Shown here piece by piece: positions 56,307 through 64,000 of a DNA stretch of 64,000 nucleotides (position 1 is the stretch's first letter; the number at the start of each line of letters is the position of its first letter). This DNA is from Symsagittifera roscoffensis (Eukaryota; Xenacoelomorpha; Acoela; Convolutidae), in assembly GCF_963678635.1 (NCBI RefSeq), contig NC_087066.1:49161581-49225580 (forward strand), read 5' to 3'. A program made the position numbers and the translations under genes. The notes below the pieces were generated by a model. The model did no database searches. It was not told the DNA's origin and saw only the letters and a list, made by a program, of their open reading frames with translations.

Positions 56307-56481
56307 ATTATTTTAAAAAATTGGCCTGCGCTTTGTAGTTACGTTTTTTTCCCACCCGTTTAAATAGATTAGAAAATAGCTTACTGAAATATTCCTGCCT
56401 CTTTTCCAATTGAGCTTCATTATCCTCCGCGACTGTCTCCTAGATCGACATCAGCTCCCGCCCCGGCTTCCTCTGAATTAG

Positions 56482-56770
56482 TTGCAATCTAACTGGGGCA
56501 TCAAGTCGCGACCAATGATGGATGGGAGAGCCCCTCCAATTAACTTGATCACCGCTGCTGTACTCCAGCCTATAGATGCCAGCTCCACTTTCATCGTCCC
56601 TAGTAAGTTGATTGGATTGTTTCCGTTATCGCGAAATTCTTGGTCCTTCGGCTCAACTTCCTGTAATTTGATACCTGCGGCGCCTAAAGTTTTCCGGAGC
56701 TAACATATTGTAAATGTTGAGATTGGTGACCCACTGTCAATCCACACACTAGTTTTTTGCCCGTTGATCG
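56482..56770 (-). pseudogene. Gypsy 3 aspartic protease
   Basis: Minus-strand codons near 56755-56711 read KTSVWIDSGSPISTFTIC, with DSG as the catalytic triplet, then a stop. Downstream, AAVIKLIGGALPSIIGRD (about 56560-56510) is the conserved end of the retropepsin (the I-I-G-R-D helix). No frame is intact over the whole domain. Confidence 0.75.
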
Positions 56771-56906
56771 TTATGGGAAGTTTCGCCTCCGCTACTCGTA
56801 ACTCCGTTTGTTCTTTGTTCGTACAGCCATCACCATATGATCCCCCACGAACTATCAGAATCCCATGACCAGTTTCGCTTTTCTGTAGCCGTATTTATCC
56901 ATCCAC

Positions 56907-57350
56907 TTAGGACAGCATGAAATTGTTCCAGTGACTCTCCGATTCGTTGCTTCCTTGACAAAAGCTGAAACACCTCGTAAGTTTCATTTCGTTCTTTCTT
57001 GATTTATCCCTCCATCGCATCGAGTACCCTCGGGTAACGTGATTCTCCCAAATCCAAATGTGGTCTTTGTTTGTGAAACTCCTCCTGTCCCTTCTCCCCC
57101 AGACAAAGGTTTGCTCCGATGCTAACCTGCTTTTTCCATCTACTTCCTCCGGCTGCGCCGCGATCTGTGTAGCGTCCAGCGTATCCGCGAAATAATAATT
57201 TTTAGGATTTGTTGAGTGCTTTGCAACCATTCCCCACTGGAAGCGATTTAACCAAATTTCCCATAACAGGGGGGTTCTGCACTTTTCGCCGGACAAATTG
57301 ATACTATTCCAAGTGGGTTTTCCCCCACTTGGGCCTGTTGACTGCGCCAT
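56907..57350 (-). CDS. Gypsy 3 Gag N-terminal ORF
   Basis: A 147-codon frame (MAQSTGPSGGKPTWNSIN ...) that starts with an ATG whose first base is the last base of the 5' LTR (minus sense). It is the only ORF in the expected Gag position. No CCHC knuckle is visible in the part that is open. The assignment rests on position, and the frame ends early. Confidence 0.6.
   Translation of the reverse strand: MAQSTGPSGGKPTWNSINLSGEKCRTPLLWEIWLNRFQWGMVAKHSTNPKNYYFADTLDATQIAAQPEEVDGKSRLASEQTFVWGRRDRRSFTNKDHIWIWENHVTRGYSMRWRDKSRKNEMKLTRCFSFCQGSNESESHWNNFMLS
57332..57349 (-). promoter_or_regulatory. Primer binding site of gypsy 3
   Basis: Immediately after the 5' LTR the minus strand reads TGGCGCAGTCAACAGGCC, which begins with TGG as required for pairing with the CCA end of a tRNA primer. 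Which tRNA is used was not determined. Confidence 0.65.
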
Positions 57351-57611
57351 GTGGAAAACGCTAATTCGATACTTGAATTAAGATGTAAAGAAAGAGACAA
57401 CTGTTTATAATATAGATCAAACGATACAATATTTCAGTTGAAATCCGAAGGTGTCAAACAGTCCGAAGGTGTCAAACAATCCGAAGGTGTCAAACAATCC
57501 GAAGGCCAACCACCAGCCACAGATGTCTATCAATAAGATGAAATGAAATGGTTGACAAAAGGAACTATCAAGAACTAAATGGACTTAGTTAACTGATTTA
57601 GCACTATGACA
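57350..57611 (-). repeat. Gypsy 3, 5' LTR (262 bp)
   Basis: Matches the 3' LTR but contains three tandem copies of TCCGAAGGTGTCAAACAA (18 bp, about 57433-57489), plus small differences such as an insertion near 57412-57432. The two LTRs have therefore diverged since insertion. Confidence 0.92.
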
Positions 57612-57615
57612 AGGC

Positions 57616-60600
57616 AAACCAATTATTCGGTCAACTGGCAGCAAGCAAAAACGCTGAAAAGTTTCACTTTTTCTTGGATTTGTTACGAAAGAGAATTTCA
57701 CGCGCATTGTCGTTTCGTTTTGAGCACTAATAACTCGTCAACTTGTTTTCAAACTTGTTCGCTTTTCAAACTTGTAGAATACGAAAGCAAAATACTCCAG
57801 ATGAAAAAAAAGCTACAGGGGCGAAAAACATTTTTGAAGCAACAAAGTGAAAAAAGTAGTACACCTTTCACTGATCTAGTGATCTAAAATCCGTCCTCGC
57901 AACATGACTTCTCAATCTGAATGATCGATCACGGACAAGCCCTGGAAATTTAGGTTCCACCATCAGCACCACCGATTCTTATCTGTCAGGTGACACCCCC
58001 TCTCCCCCCCCCCCCTCAAAAAAAAGCAACAACAAAACGTATGATCATCTCACGGATTTATCAACTTTTCAGCCAAAAATAAAACCCGAAGAAAGTTTTA
58101 CCGCAGAAACTAACTTCAAATAAATCAAAAACCGAGTCACTTGGCAGCAAAAAACAAATTCACTGCTTTGCTATCTACCTTTTACGATCCAAAACCAGAA
58201 CAGAAAGCAATTTCATAAACTTTCCTCGACAACCAAAGCAACGACACGTTTGCGCTCTAGCCAATATCTGGGCTTATTCAGTATGATTAGTTGTTAAAAA
58301 GCCAAAAGTTCTCATCGATGAACTTCGCGAATTTAAACAGATCAAAGCACGAGCCAGACACCGAAGAAATATATATTTTTTCTCAAATTGAACAGCACCT
58401 GCAGAAATTAGGACGATCTTATGTATATCAAATCTCTGCATTTCGACAAACAAATTCCAAGTCTCATTGGAGCGATAACATTAACTTTATCATATGTGAA
58501 GTTGCAAAAAGACAAAAGACGCTAGCTTTGTTAAATTATTACAGCTCTTGTTCAAAAAAACTTTATTGGGCCAACAGCCAACATCCCCTTTCAGTTTAAA
58601 ATACGTCACAGAGTTGTTTTGACAGGACAATAGGTCAGTGGAATGAAGATACAAAAGAGGATTTCAGTTGAAACGAAACACTTACTTCAATAACTACTTT
58701 GCTGCCACTTAAAACTTCAGAAAGATGAAAATTCTTCCGAAAAACCGTCTCAACAAACCCGACAAACTTGCATTGTACTTGCATCGATGGATATAGTTTC
58801 ATTATTTTGACCCAGAACTATATCTTCACAAAAATGCTAGCAAAAAAGCCTGTAAAGTTCTCTTAAATAAAATGCGAAATTAAAGTTCTAAGAACCAAAC
58901 CGGAACAGCTAAAATATCTACTTGACGTTCTTTGCTGTTTCCATCCAATCAAACCAGAAACGTTCAGCCAAAACACACATTGAAAGCGAGCCCGCTTTCG
59001 ATCAATACGTATTCCGAACAGTCATCTGGGAACCACTCAGCCAGGTTTTTACAAATATCGTCATTTCTTTTTGGGTACTAAGAAATCGCAAACTTGTGCG
59101 ACATTTGCTCTTCAACTCGGTGGCGACGACTCCAAAACGAAATGCCTTTTTTTTAAGAACTCGTGGAATGCAATTTGTCCATGAAGAATTAGTAGGTTTC
59201 AACCGACAATATGAAGGAAGCAGCACGTTTTTTTTTTTCACTGAATTACAAAACCTACTAGCAACAAAAATTTTCGATCAGACTAAGCGGTCAGGACAAG
59301 CCAGTTTCTCCGAGGCCCCTCACGCAGCTCTTGCATTTTGTAGGAAAGTATTTTACTAAGCGCTCATTGCTGGTTGAATGCTTAGTAGTTTTATCCTAAG
59401 TTATAAGTCTCACCTTAAATCGTCAAATTGTCTTGACAAAAAGTAGAGTAGAAACAATAGTTAGAAAAGGTATGAATTAATTAGTTGGTTAAATACAGAG
59501 CACTGGGTAATTAGATTATATAAGCGAATCGAACAGCTTAAAGAAATATACCTATGAGGGTAGGTTGAGTTAATCTTATTTTGTTCATCAATATTTTATC
59601 TTCTTACTAAGGTCGATGACTGAGTAGTATTTCTTGGGTTGCCTTGATGTTGTCCACTTGGCACTTCTGGTTTGGTTGTCAGTTTCGTCTTGCCGTAGTC
59701 CTTTGGGTACTTGTAGTCCAGACTTCCTCAGATGGGGTTATCTCGAGTATCTCGTTTTATAATTTTATCGAACTTGAAATGAGAATTTATTCTCTGTTTT
59801 ATTTGTGAAAAAAGACTAGTTTAATTTTACTGTAAATGCCGAAAAAAAAAATTATTTATTTTTTGAAAAGGTCTAACTGAAGATATCTAACTTGCTGCTA
59901 ACTGAGCAAAATGAAACACTGAAGATTTCAGGCCAGTCCTTTTGCTCGTAAGCATAAACCGGCGGCTGATTCAATATTTAATTATTCAGGTTTCACCTGC
60001 TCCTTTGTTCTGCCTTTCTAATAAGGGAATTTTGAACTAGTTTTTTACTTGATTTTTTCAAATCAAATATCTTTAACTTATTAGTCCCCTTTGATAAAAA
60101 CCGCAGCCTTCAGTTTGAGTTATTAAAAATTCATATTACTCTCTCTGATGCATCATATTGCAGGTGCACCTCTGCTTAATCAAAGCAAGGAGAATTTCAG
60201 TGCAGCCGGCAAGACTGCTAAATATTTATCCAGTTTGTTTCAAGTTAAGTTAAAAGGGACGTATTAATAATCGCCGCTCTTTTAAAATATTGAGCATGAA
60301 AAAATGAGAAAAATTGAACAAGTATTTAAAAAGGAGTGGATTTTCAAAACAAGATTTTATAGTCCTAATAAGAGTAAATCAGTCAATATCTGATTTAGTG
60401 AAAAGAGGCTTTAATTTAAATGGCACGCTCCAATTTAGAATAAACAATTAAGACAATGGTCTTTTGTCTGTGTAGTATTTCTCAGAAAAATTTAAACACT
60501 TTAATGTTTAAATACTATAGTTATAAAATTTAAAAAGAACATCGAATGAAAAAGTTATAAAGATAAGTTAGGTTTTATCTAGAGCTTCCTTCCGGCTTCT

Positions 60601-60667
60601 AGCTCCACGTTGTATGATCTGAGGATCGCTATCTTCCTCTGTGAAGCCTCGAGTTTTTGTTGCAACT
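57616..60667. other. No gene recognised
   Basis: Three plus-strand frames (57606-57887, 58291-58599, 58922-59359) are open for 90-145 codons but carry no motif, and lysine/serine content is as expected for random AT-rich reading. A C-tract lies at 58000. Nothing else is supported. Confidence 0.4.
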
Positions 60668-61264
60668 TCACGATTTTCTTCTTTTTGATTTGTTCTTGAT
60701 TCGTAGTCTGCTCATTCCGTCCGTAAGTTGTTGAATGTCGTCCTGTTCTTCCTGTCTGTATTTTACATGGTTCGAAAAAGCAGTTATTCCCTCGAACGGG
60801 ATGGTGACTTGCGTGCCTGTTGCCTTGAGGATGTAGCCGTGTTCCTCCCTCTTCTTTAATTTCCAGAAGTTGTTTTCGTTCTTTATAACCACTTCTGGCT
60901 GGGTTATGAAATCGATAGGAATCATCGCCTTTTCCATTGTCGTTGAGTTGACGACTTCAATGAACGATGGTACTTTCCATCTGTTATAATTTTCCTTTAT
61001 TGAGTACTTTAAACTCGTTATATATTTTGGATTTTCCGTATCCAATTTGGTTTCTCTGCACTTCTGCAGCTCCAATCTTTGGGTTAAACTGGGAAAATTG
61101 CGAGGGTTCTTGTTTAACCCGTCGTCCATTGACAAAGATTGAACTGCTAGAGGTTTCCGTTGTTTCTTCCTGAGAGGCAGCTTTCTTTTGAACTCCTCTG
61201 GTGCTGGGTCTGCATTTCTGCAGTTCCAGTTTAAAATTGGGTCATATTCCATTTTGCTAAACAT
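60668..61264 (-). CDS. Unrecognised intact 198-codon ORF
   Basis: Open from an ATG at 61264 (MFSKMEYDPILNWNCR; MEYD at 61252 is an alternative start) to 60668. It is Lys/Glu-rich, with KENYNRWKVPSFIEVVNS and TGTQVTIPFEGITAF in the middle, and ends in a basic tail (RLRIKNKSKRRKS). The length and even hydrophobic spacing suggest a real, soluble protein. A TATA-like run lies at 61361-61376. It is on the same strand as the RING cluster 0.6 kb to its right, and I do not know whether it belongs to it. Confidence 0.45.
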   Translation of the reverse strand: MFSKMEYDPILNWNCRNADPAPEEFKRKLPLRKKQRKPLAVQSLSMDDGLNKNPRNFPSLTQRLELQKCRETKLDTENPKYITSLKYSIKENYNRWKVPSFIEVVNSTTMEKAMIPIDFITQPEVVIKNENNFWKLKKREEHGYILKATGTQVTIPFEGITAFSNHVKYRQEEQDDIQQLTDGMSRLRIKNKSKRRKS

Positions 61265-61822
61265 CAATATAAAATGACCAAAATCCAAAATCCCGAATTA
61301 CATTCGGATATTCAGGCTAATTATCAACTGTTTTGAACAATGAAGGACAAAGTGTAAAATTGTATATATATATAAAAGGTGGAACATATAATCTTGTGGT
61401 TTCACACAAACCCACCACGGAAAACAAATGAAGAAAAACTATCATGGAGTTTATTAACAACAGGAATAAAGCACTTTACAACACTGAGTTAAGCTCAGAT
61501 ATGAAACTTAAAGCAAAAATGCAAATGTAGTTAAAGCAAAAAAATGGAAATTTGGGCATTAATTAACCCCTAATATTAAAGGTATGTCCACCTGGGGTCA
61601 TCCACAGGCTTACCATGGGGTCCCCTTTTATAGATGAAAGGGACTAGAAAAAACCGGGGGGGGGGGTAAATAGTATATAATATAGCATGTTTAAAGGGTA
61701 TTTTTGTTTTTGCTGTTGTTTATAAAGATATATAAATTGTGAGCAAATTACTGAAGGATTGAGGCCTTACCAAATGTAGAAGTGTAGAGGAATTGTATAA
61801 TGACATCAGATAGTGTGGAGAA

Positions 61823-62335
61823 TTAATTCCAGGGGTCGGAAAAATCACAAGGGATGTGGCATAAGGGACAAAGTTTTGCAGTATTAGGGAGGCATCTTGT
61901 ACAAATAGTGATACCTTGATGGCAATCACTAAGATGTTGATAGCTTGCCATACTTTGGGTCTGGGTACTTCCCCAAGTTGCGCTTTTAACCATACTATCG
62001 CATGAACAACAAGGGGAGTAATATGAAAGTGATTTGGTATAATTTGGGACTTGGCAAATGGGGCATAAAATCTGTCCATATTTAGAAAAATGGGCTATAA
62101 TTTGGTCATGACAGTCTATACAGATAAAGTGTGGTGGATGATGTGGCTCGTTATTATGTTGTTTCTTGAATTTGGATTTTGGTAAGTAGCAAATTGGGCA
62201 TTCAAGAGTGGGTTGTTCAATGGTTTTTCGGAAGTACTGTAAAATGGGTTGAGAAAAATAAAGAAAACTTTGGAAATAAAAATAACAAGCTTGAAAAATT
62301 TTACATATAAAAGCTGGTAAATTTATCTGAATCAT
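61823..62335 (-). CDS. RING-like zinc-finger protein A (170 residues)
   Basis: From the ATG at 62335: a hydrophobic segment (residues 7-34, a possible membrane anchor), then LECPICYLPK (Cys46, Cys49), HPPHFICIDC (His69, Cys72, Cys75), LCPICQVPN (Cys91, Cys94). A second cysteine-rich module follows: CCSCD (109-112), ICTRC (145, 148), LCPLC (156, 159). The C-x2-C ... H-x2-C-x2-C ... C-x2-C spacing is RING-like, but the third ligand expected before the His is not a Cys. RING proteins usually act as ubiquitin ligases. It is intronless, intact, and a paralogue of the ORFs at 62667 and 62921. Confidence 0.7.
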   Translation of the reverse strand: MIQINLPAFICKIFQACYFYFQSFLYFSQPILQYFRKTIEQPTLECPICYLPKSKFKKQHNNEPHHPPHFICIDCHDQIIAHFSKYGQILCPICQVPNYTKSLSYYSPCCSCDSMVKSATWGSTQTQSMASYQHLSDCHQGITICTRCLPNTAKLCPLCHIPCDFSDPWN

Positions 62336-62386
62336 TTTTTTAAAGAAGGAAAGATTAAAGAATAAGTCGATTGGAGGTTTGGAAAT

Positions 62387-62640
62387 TTATGTCGATAACA
62401 TCTTCATCATTGTTGAATGCATTTCAGATAATATTAAAAAATCTACTGCTGCTTTTGACAGTAAATTTTTCTTCATCATGGAAGCAAGGACTATAACGTG
62501 TGCAAAAAATATCCAACTGCTGTTGATCGGGATGAATATAAATACGGTTTGTGCGCGCTTGGTAACCGTCAACTTGGACGAGAAGATTATAATCAAGGAC
62601 GAAATCAATGTCCATTACCAAGCAGAACATTTTGCGACTT
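62387..62640. other. Ambiguous ORF region within the RING cluster
   Basis: Open frames exist on both strands (minus 62630-62424 and 62608-62387, plus 62379-62645), and none has a clear start or motif. One minus frame contains TVFIFIPINSSWIFF, vaguely like the small proteins at 63.3-63.8 kb. I cannot choose between them. Confidence 0.3.
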
Positions 62641-62666
62641 CCTAAACAAACAGCATACTTGTTTAT

Positions 62667-62906
62667 TCATTTCTTATTGCCTTTACAGGTCAGACATTTG
62701 TTAATTTGTTCGAAATTTAGTACGTGAACATCCTGGCGGCATGTTGGGAATAAGAATTTGTCAAAAATTAAGTTAGTTTTGGATTTGAGAGTCATGTAGA
62801 ATTCATTACAAATAAAATGAAAGGGTTGTGGATACTTTCTTTTGTGAAGTTTTCTTAATTGAAGAGTTGTTTTCAATTCTAGACAAACAGGGCATTCGTT
62901 TGCCAT
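62667..62906 (-). CDS. RING-like protein B, degenerate and short (79 residues)
   Basis: From the ATG at 62906 (MANECPVCLELK). It resembles protein C but has lost zinc ligands. The CPVC pair is present. The HFICNEF segment keeps the His and one Cys but has Phe for the second Cys. The later pair is FPTC with one Cys. It stops after CLTCKGNKK, before the second module. This is a degenerate copy or a protein that has changed function. It starts 14 bp after the stop of protein C. Confidence 0.55.
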   Translation of the reverse strand: MANECPVCLELKTTLQLRKLHKRKYPQPFHFICNEFYMTLKSKTNLIFDKFLFPTCRQDVHVLNFEQINKCLTCKGNKK

Positions 62907-62920
62907 TGTATAAAAAGAAG

Positions 62921-63289
62921 TTATGCCCAAAACTCATCAAAGGCAATTTTGGAAAAACAGATACGGCAGATGTTTTTACATTTCTCAATGCAGTTATTGC
63001 ATACAGTAATATAAGGGTGCTTAACTATCATATGTTCACCCTTTCGTTTGTTTCTGGATAACACTAATTGGTTGCAGATATTACAGACATCGTATTCTGT
63101 CATATTAATTACATAAATAATCTGCCTGCAAATGGGGCAAGGAATTTTTGCGAATTGTGTACTAGCTCTTAGCTTGAGTTTATTATAACAATTAACGCAA
63201 ATTAAATGTGGTGGCAGTGGAGGTAAATTTTTGTGTAATTTTTTCATTTGATCGCAAATTTCCAAACATATAGGACATTCAGTTGTCAT
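62921..63289 (-). CDS. RING-like zinc-finger protein C (122 residues)
   Basis: From the ATG at 63289: MTTECPICLEICDQMK, then LPPHLICVNCYNK, then IPCPICRQII, and a second module with VCNICNQLV, VKHPYITVCNNC, CKNICRICF. All metal-binding positions of both modules are present. The order and the PPHxIC block match protein A, so the two are paralogues. It has no hydrophobic N-terminus, unlike protein A. Intact and intronless. Confidence 0.7.
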   Translation of the reverse strand: MTTECPICLEICDQMKKLHKNLPPLPPHLICVNCYNKLKLRASTQFAKIPCPICRQIIYVINMTEYDVCNICNQLVLSRNKRKGEHMIVKHPYITVCNNCIEKCKNICRICFSKIAFDEFWA

Positions 63290-63298
63290 TCTCACTGC

Positions 63299-63532
63299 TC
63301 ATTCAATCTGGTCTAGATCGCAGGGAATGGGAAATGTTAGGCTATTTGCAAGACATAGTATTAAATGCCAGTATTTATTGCTTGGTTTAATAATGGTGCT
63401 GTTTAGTTCGCCTTTATAAAGCGTTTCGAAATGAATTATAAAAATGGGGATTATTTTGAAATTTTCTGCTAGAATGAAGGAGCGTTGGAACCCTTTAATT
63501 TGGACAAAGGTTCCTTCGTAAAAAATTATCAT
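63299..63532 (-). CDS. Small protein of unknown function (77 residues), family member 2
   Basis: ATG at 63532. The half with STIIKPSNKYWHLILCLANS resembles SIYPTSRHWPFFLFVSDH in the next ORF and ITVPGNHPNFLELSHFLAF in the ORF at the window edge: a polar strand, an aromatic pair, then a hydrophobic stretch. No known domain. It follows the previous ORF after 1 bp. Confidence 0.55.
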   Translation of the reverse strand: MIIFYEGTFVQIKGFQRSFILAENFKIIPIFIIHFETLYKGELNSTIIKPSNKYWHLILCLANSLTFPIPCDLDQIE

Positions 63533-63533
63533 T

Positions 63534-63770
63534 CTAGTCTAAGGTACAATGTTCACATTCAATATTGGTAGGACAAGACTCTGGGTGATCAGATACAAAA
63601 AGAAAGAATGGCCAATGTCGGGAAGTGGGGTAAATACTAAGTTCCTCAAAAGTACCTGCTTCGATGTATCGAACATTAACTATCATGTAAACTTGTAAAT
63701 GTGGTTGTAATTCAAATGTTTTCTTTATATGAATAACTGAAACTGGTTGGTCGTTGATATTAAACATCAT
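63534..63770 (-). CDS. Small protein of unknown function (78 residues), family member 1
   Basis: ATG at 63770 (MMFNINDQPVSVIHIK). It is similar in length and layout to the ORF at 63299-63532. The C-terminus ECEHCTLD has a single C-x2-C pair. Intact, intronless, 5 bp after the preceding stop. Confidence 0.55.
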   Translation of the reverse strand: MMFNINDQPVSVIHIKKTFELQPHLQVYMIVNVRYIEAGTFEELSIYPTSRHWPFFLFVSDHPESCPTNIECEHCTLD

Positions 63771-63775
63771 TTTTT

Positions 63776-64000
63776 CTAATTAGAGAAAATAGGTGGATTT
63801 AGAAAAAATTCTGCATTTGTGTCAAAAGCAAGAAAATGACTTAGTTCAAGGAAATTAGGGTGATTTCCTGGAACTGTTATTGTAGTTGCTATACTGGAGT
63901 TAACCTTACTCACATGTAAAAGATAAAAGTTTTCAGAGTGTTTTTCTACTCCAATGAGTAAGTAACGTAGGTTTGGTAACCGGATAAACAGATTACGAGA
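63776..64000 (-). CDS. Partial ORF at the window edge, related to the two small proteins
   Basis: Open from the right edge of the window to a TAG at 63776. The readable part has LPNLRYLLIGVEKHSENF and ITVPGNHPNFLELSHFLAF. Start and full length lie outside the window. Confidence 0.5.
   Translation of the reverse strand, partial: SRNLFIRLPNLRYLLIGVEKHSENFYLLHVSKVNSSIATTITVPGNHPNFLELSHFLAFDTNAEFFLNPPIFSN

Larger units (their letters stand above)
52046..57611 (-). mobile_element. Ty3/gypsy LTR retrotransposon 3, complete structure, mutated genes
   Basis: LTRs at 52046-52262 and 57350-57611 in the same orientation begin TGTGGAAAAC and end ATGACA on the plus strand. A 4-bp target duplication AGGC (52042-52045 and 57612-57615) brackets the whole. 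Minus-strand order: primer binding site, Gag, protease, reverse transcriptase, RNase H, integrase. At 5.57 kb it has the usual size. Key catalytic residues are changed and the frame is broken, so it is inactive. Confidence 0.93.

Noticed and set aside
58922-59359. 145-codon plus-strand ORF
   Set aside because: No recognisable motif and no ATG context (starts at TTG). It contains a T-run-coded FFFF stretch and is left as unsupported.

Overview
This window looks like a repeat-rich stretch of an invertebrate animal genome. There is no bacterial-style operon layout. One spliced, host-like gene is visible, and almost everything else is satellite DNA or decayed mobile DNA: LTR retrotransposons, a LINE, hAT-like MITEs, a Polinton/Maverick and a fold-back repeat. 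The species cannot be named from the sequence.

Left part (1-13.96 kb). A 30-bp satellite fills 1-4946 and returns at 11240-12137. Between the arrays lie a short retroelement remnant (5.75-6.23 kb) and a decayed Ty3/gypsy-type element whose protease region occurs twice, 2.74 kb apart. The second satellite array directly abuts the broken end of that element. Then come a cluster of short GAGCGG motifs, about 560 bp of pure (ATGT)n and a stray piece of Polinton terminal repeat.

Polinton (13,964-31,638). The most informative object is a nearly complete 17.7-kb Maverick/Polinton (adintovirus-like) element with inverted terminal repeats of about 0.5-0.6 kb starting AGTTAGGC. The minus strand carries integrase, penton-like minor capsid, an Arg-rich core protein, a double-jelly-roll major capsid protein and an adenain-like protease, packed with gaps or overlaps of a few bases. 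Six further ORFs lie upstream of these, one exonuclease-like and one PC4-like. The plus strand carries a protein-primed DNA polymerase B. Most of these genes are broken by point stops and frameshifts, so the copy is a fossil. No packaging ATPase was found.

Middle (31.6-52 kb). Beside the Polinton sits a 2.6-kb palindrome with 1.0-1.15 kb arms. Next is a minus-strand gypsy pol remnant flanked by 160-bp direct repeats. A sulfotransferase-like gene on the minus strand (about 50.2-41.8 kb) has at least five recognisable exons. Its introns and flank contain a LINE remnant and several nested MITEs with clear target-site duplications.

Right part (52-64 kb). A structurally complete but mutated gypsy element (LTRs 52,046-52,262 and 57,350-57,611, target duplication AGGC) is followed by about 3 kb without recognisable genes. 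At the right edge is a compact minus-strand run of small intronless ORFs. Three belong to one RING-like zinc-finger family and at least three others are about 75-residue proteins that resemble one another. Their 5-14 bp spacing and lack of introns look viral rather than animal. With the Polinton, this cluster is the best candidate for something undescribed.
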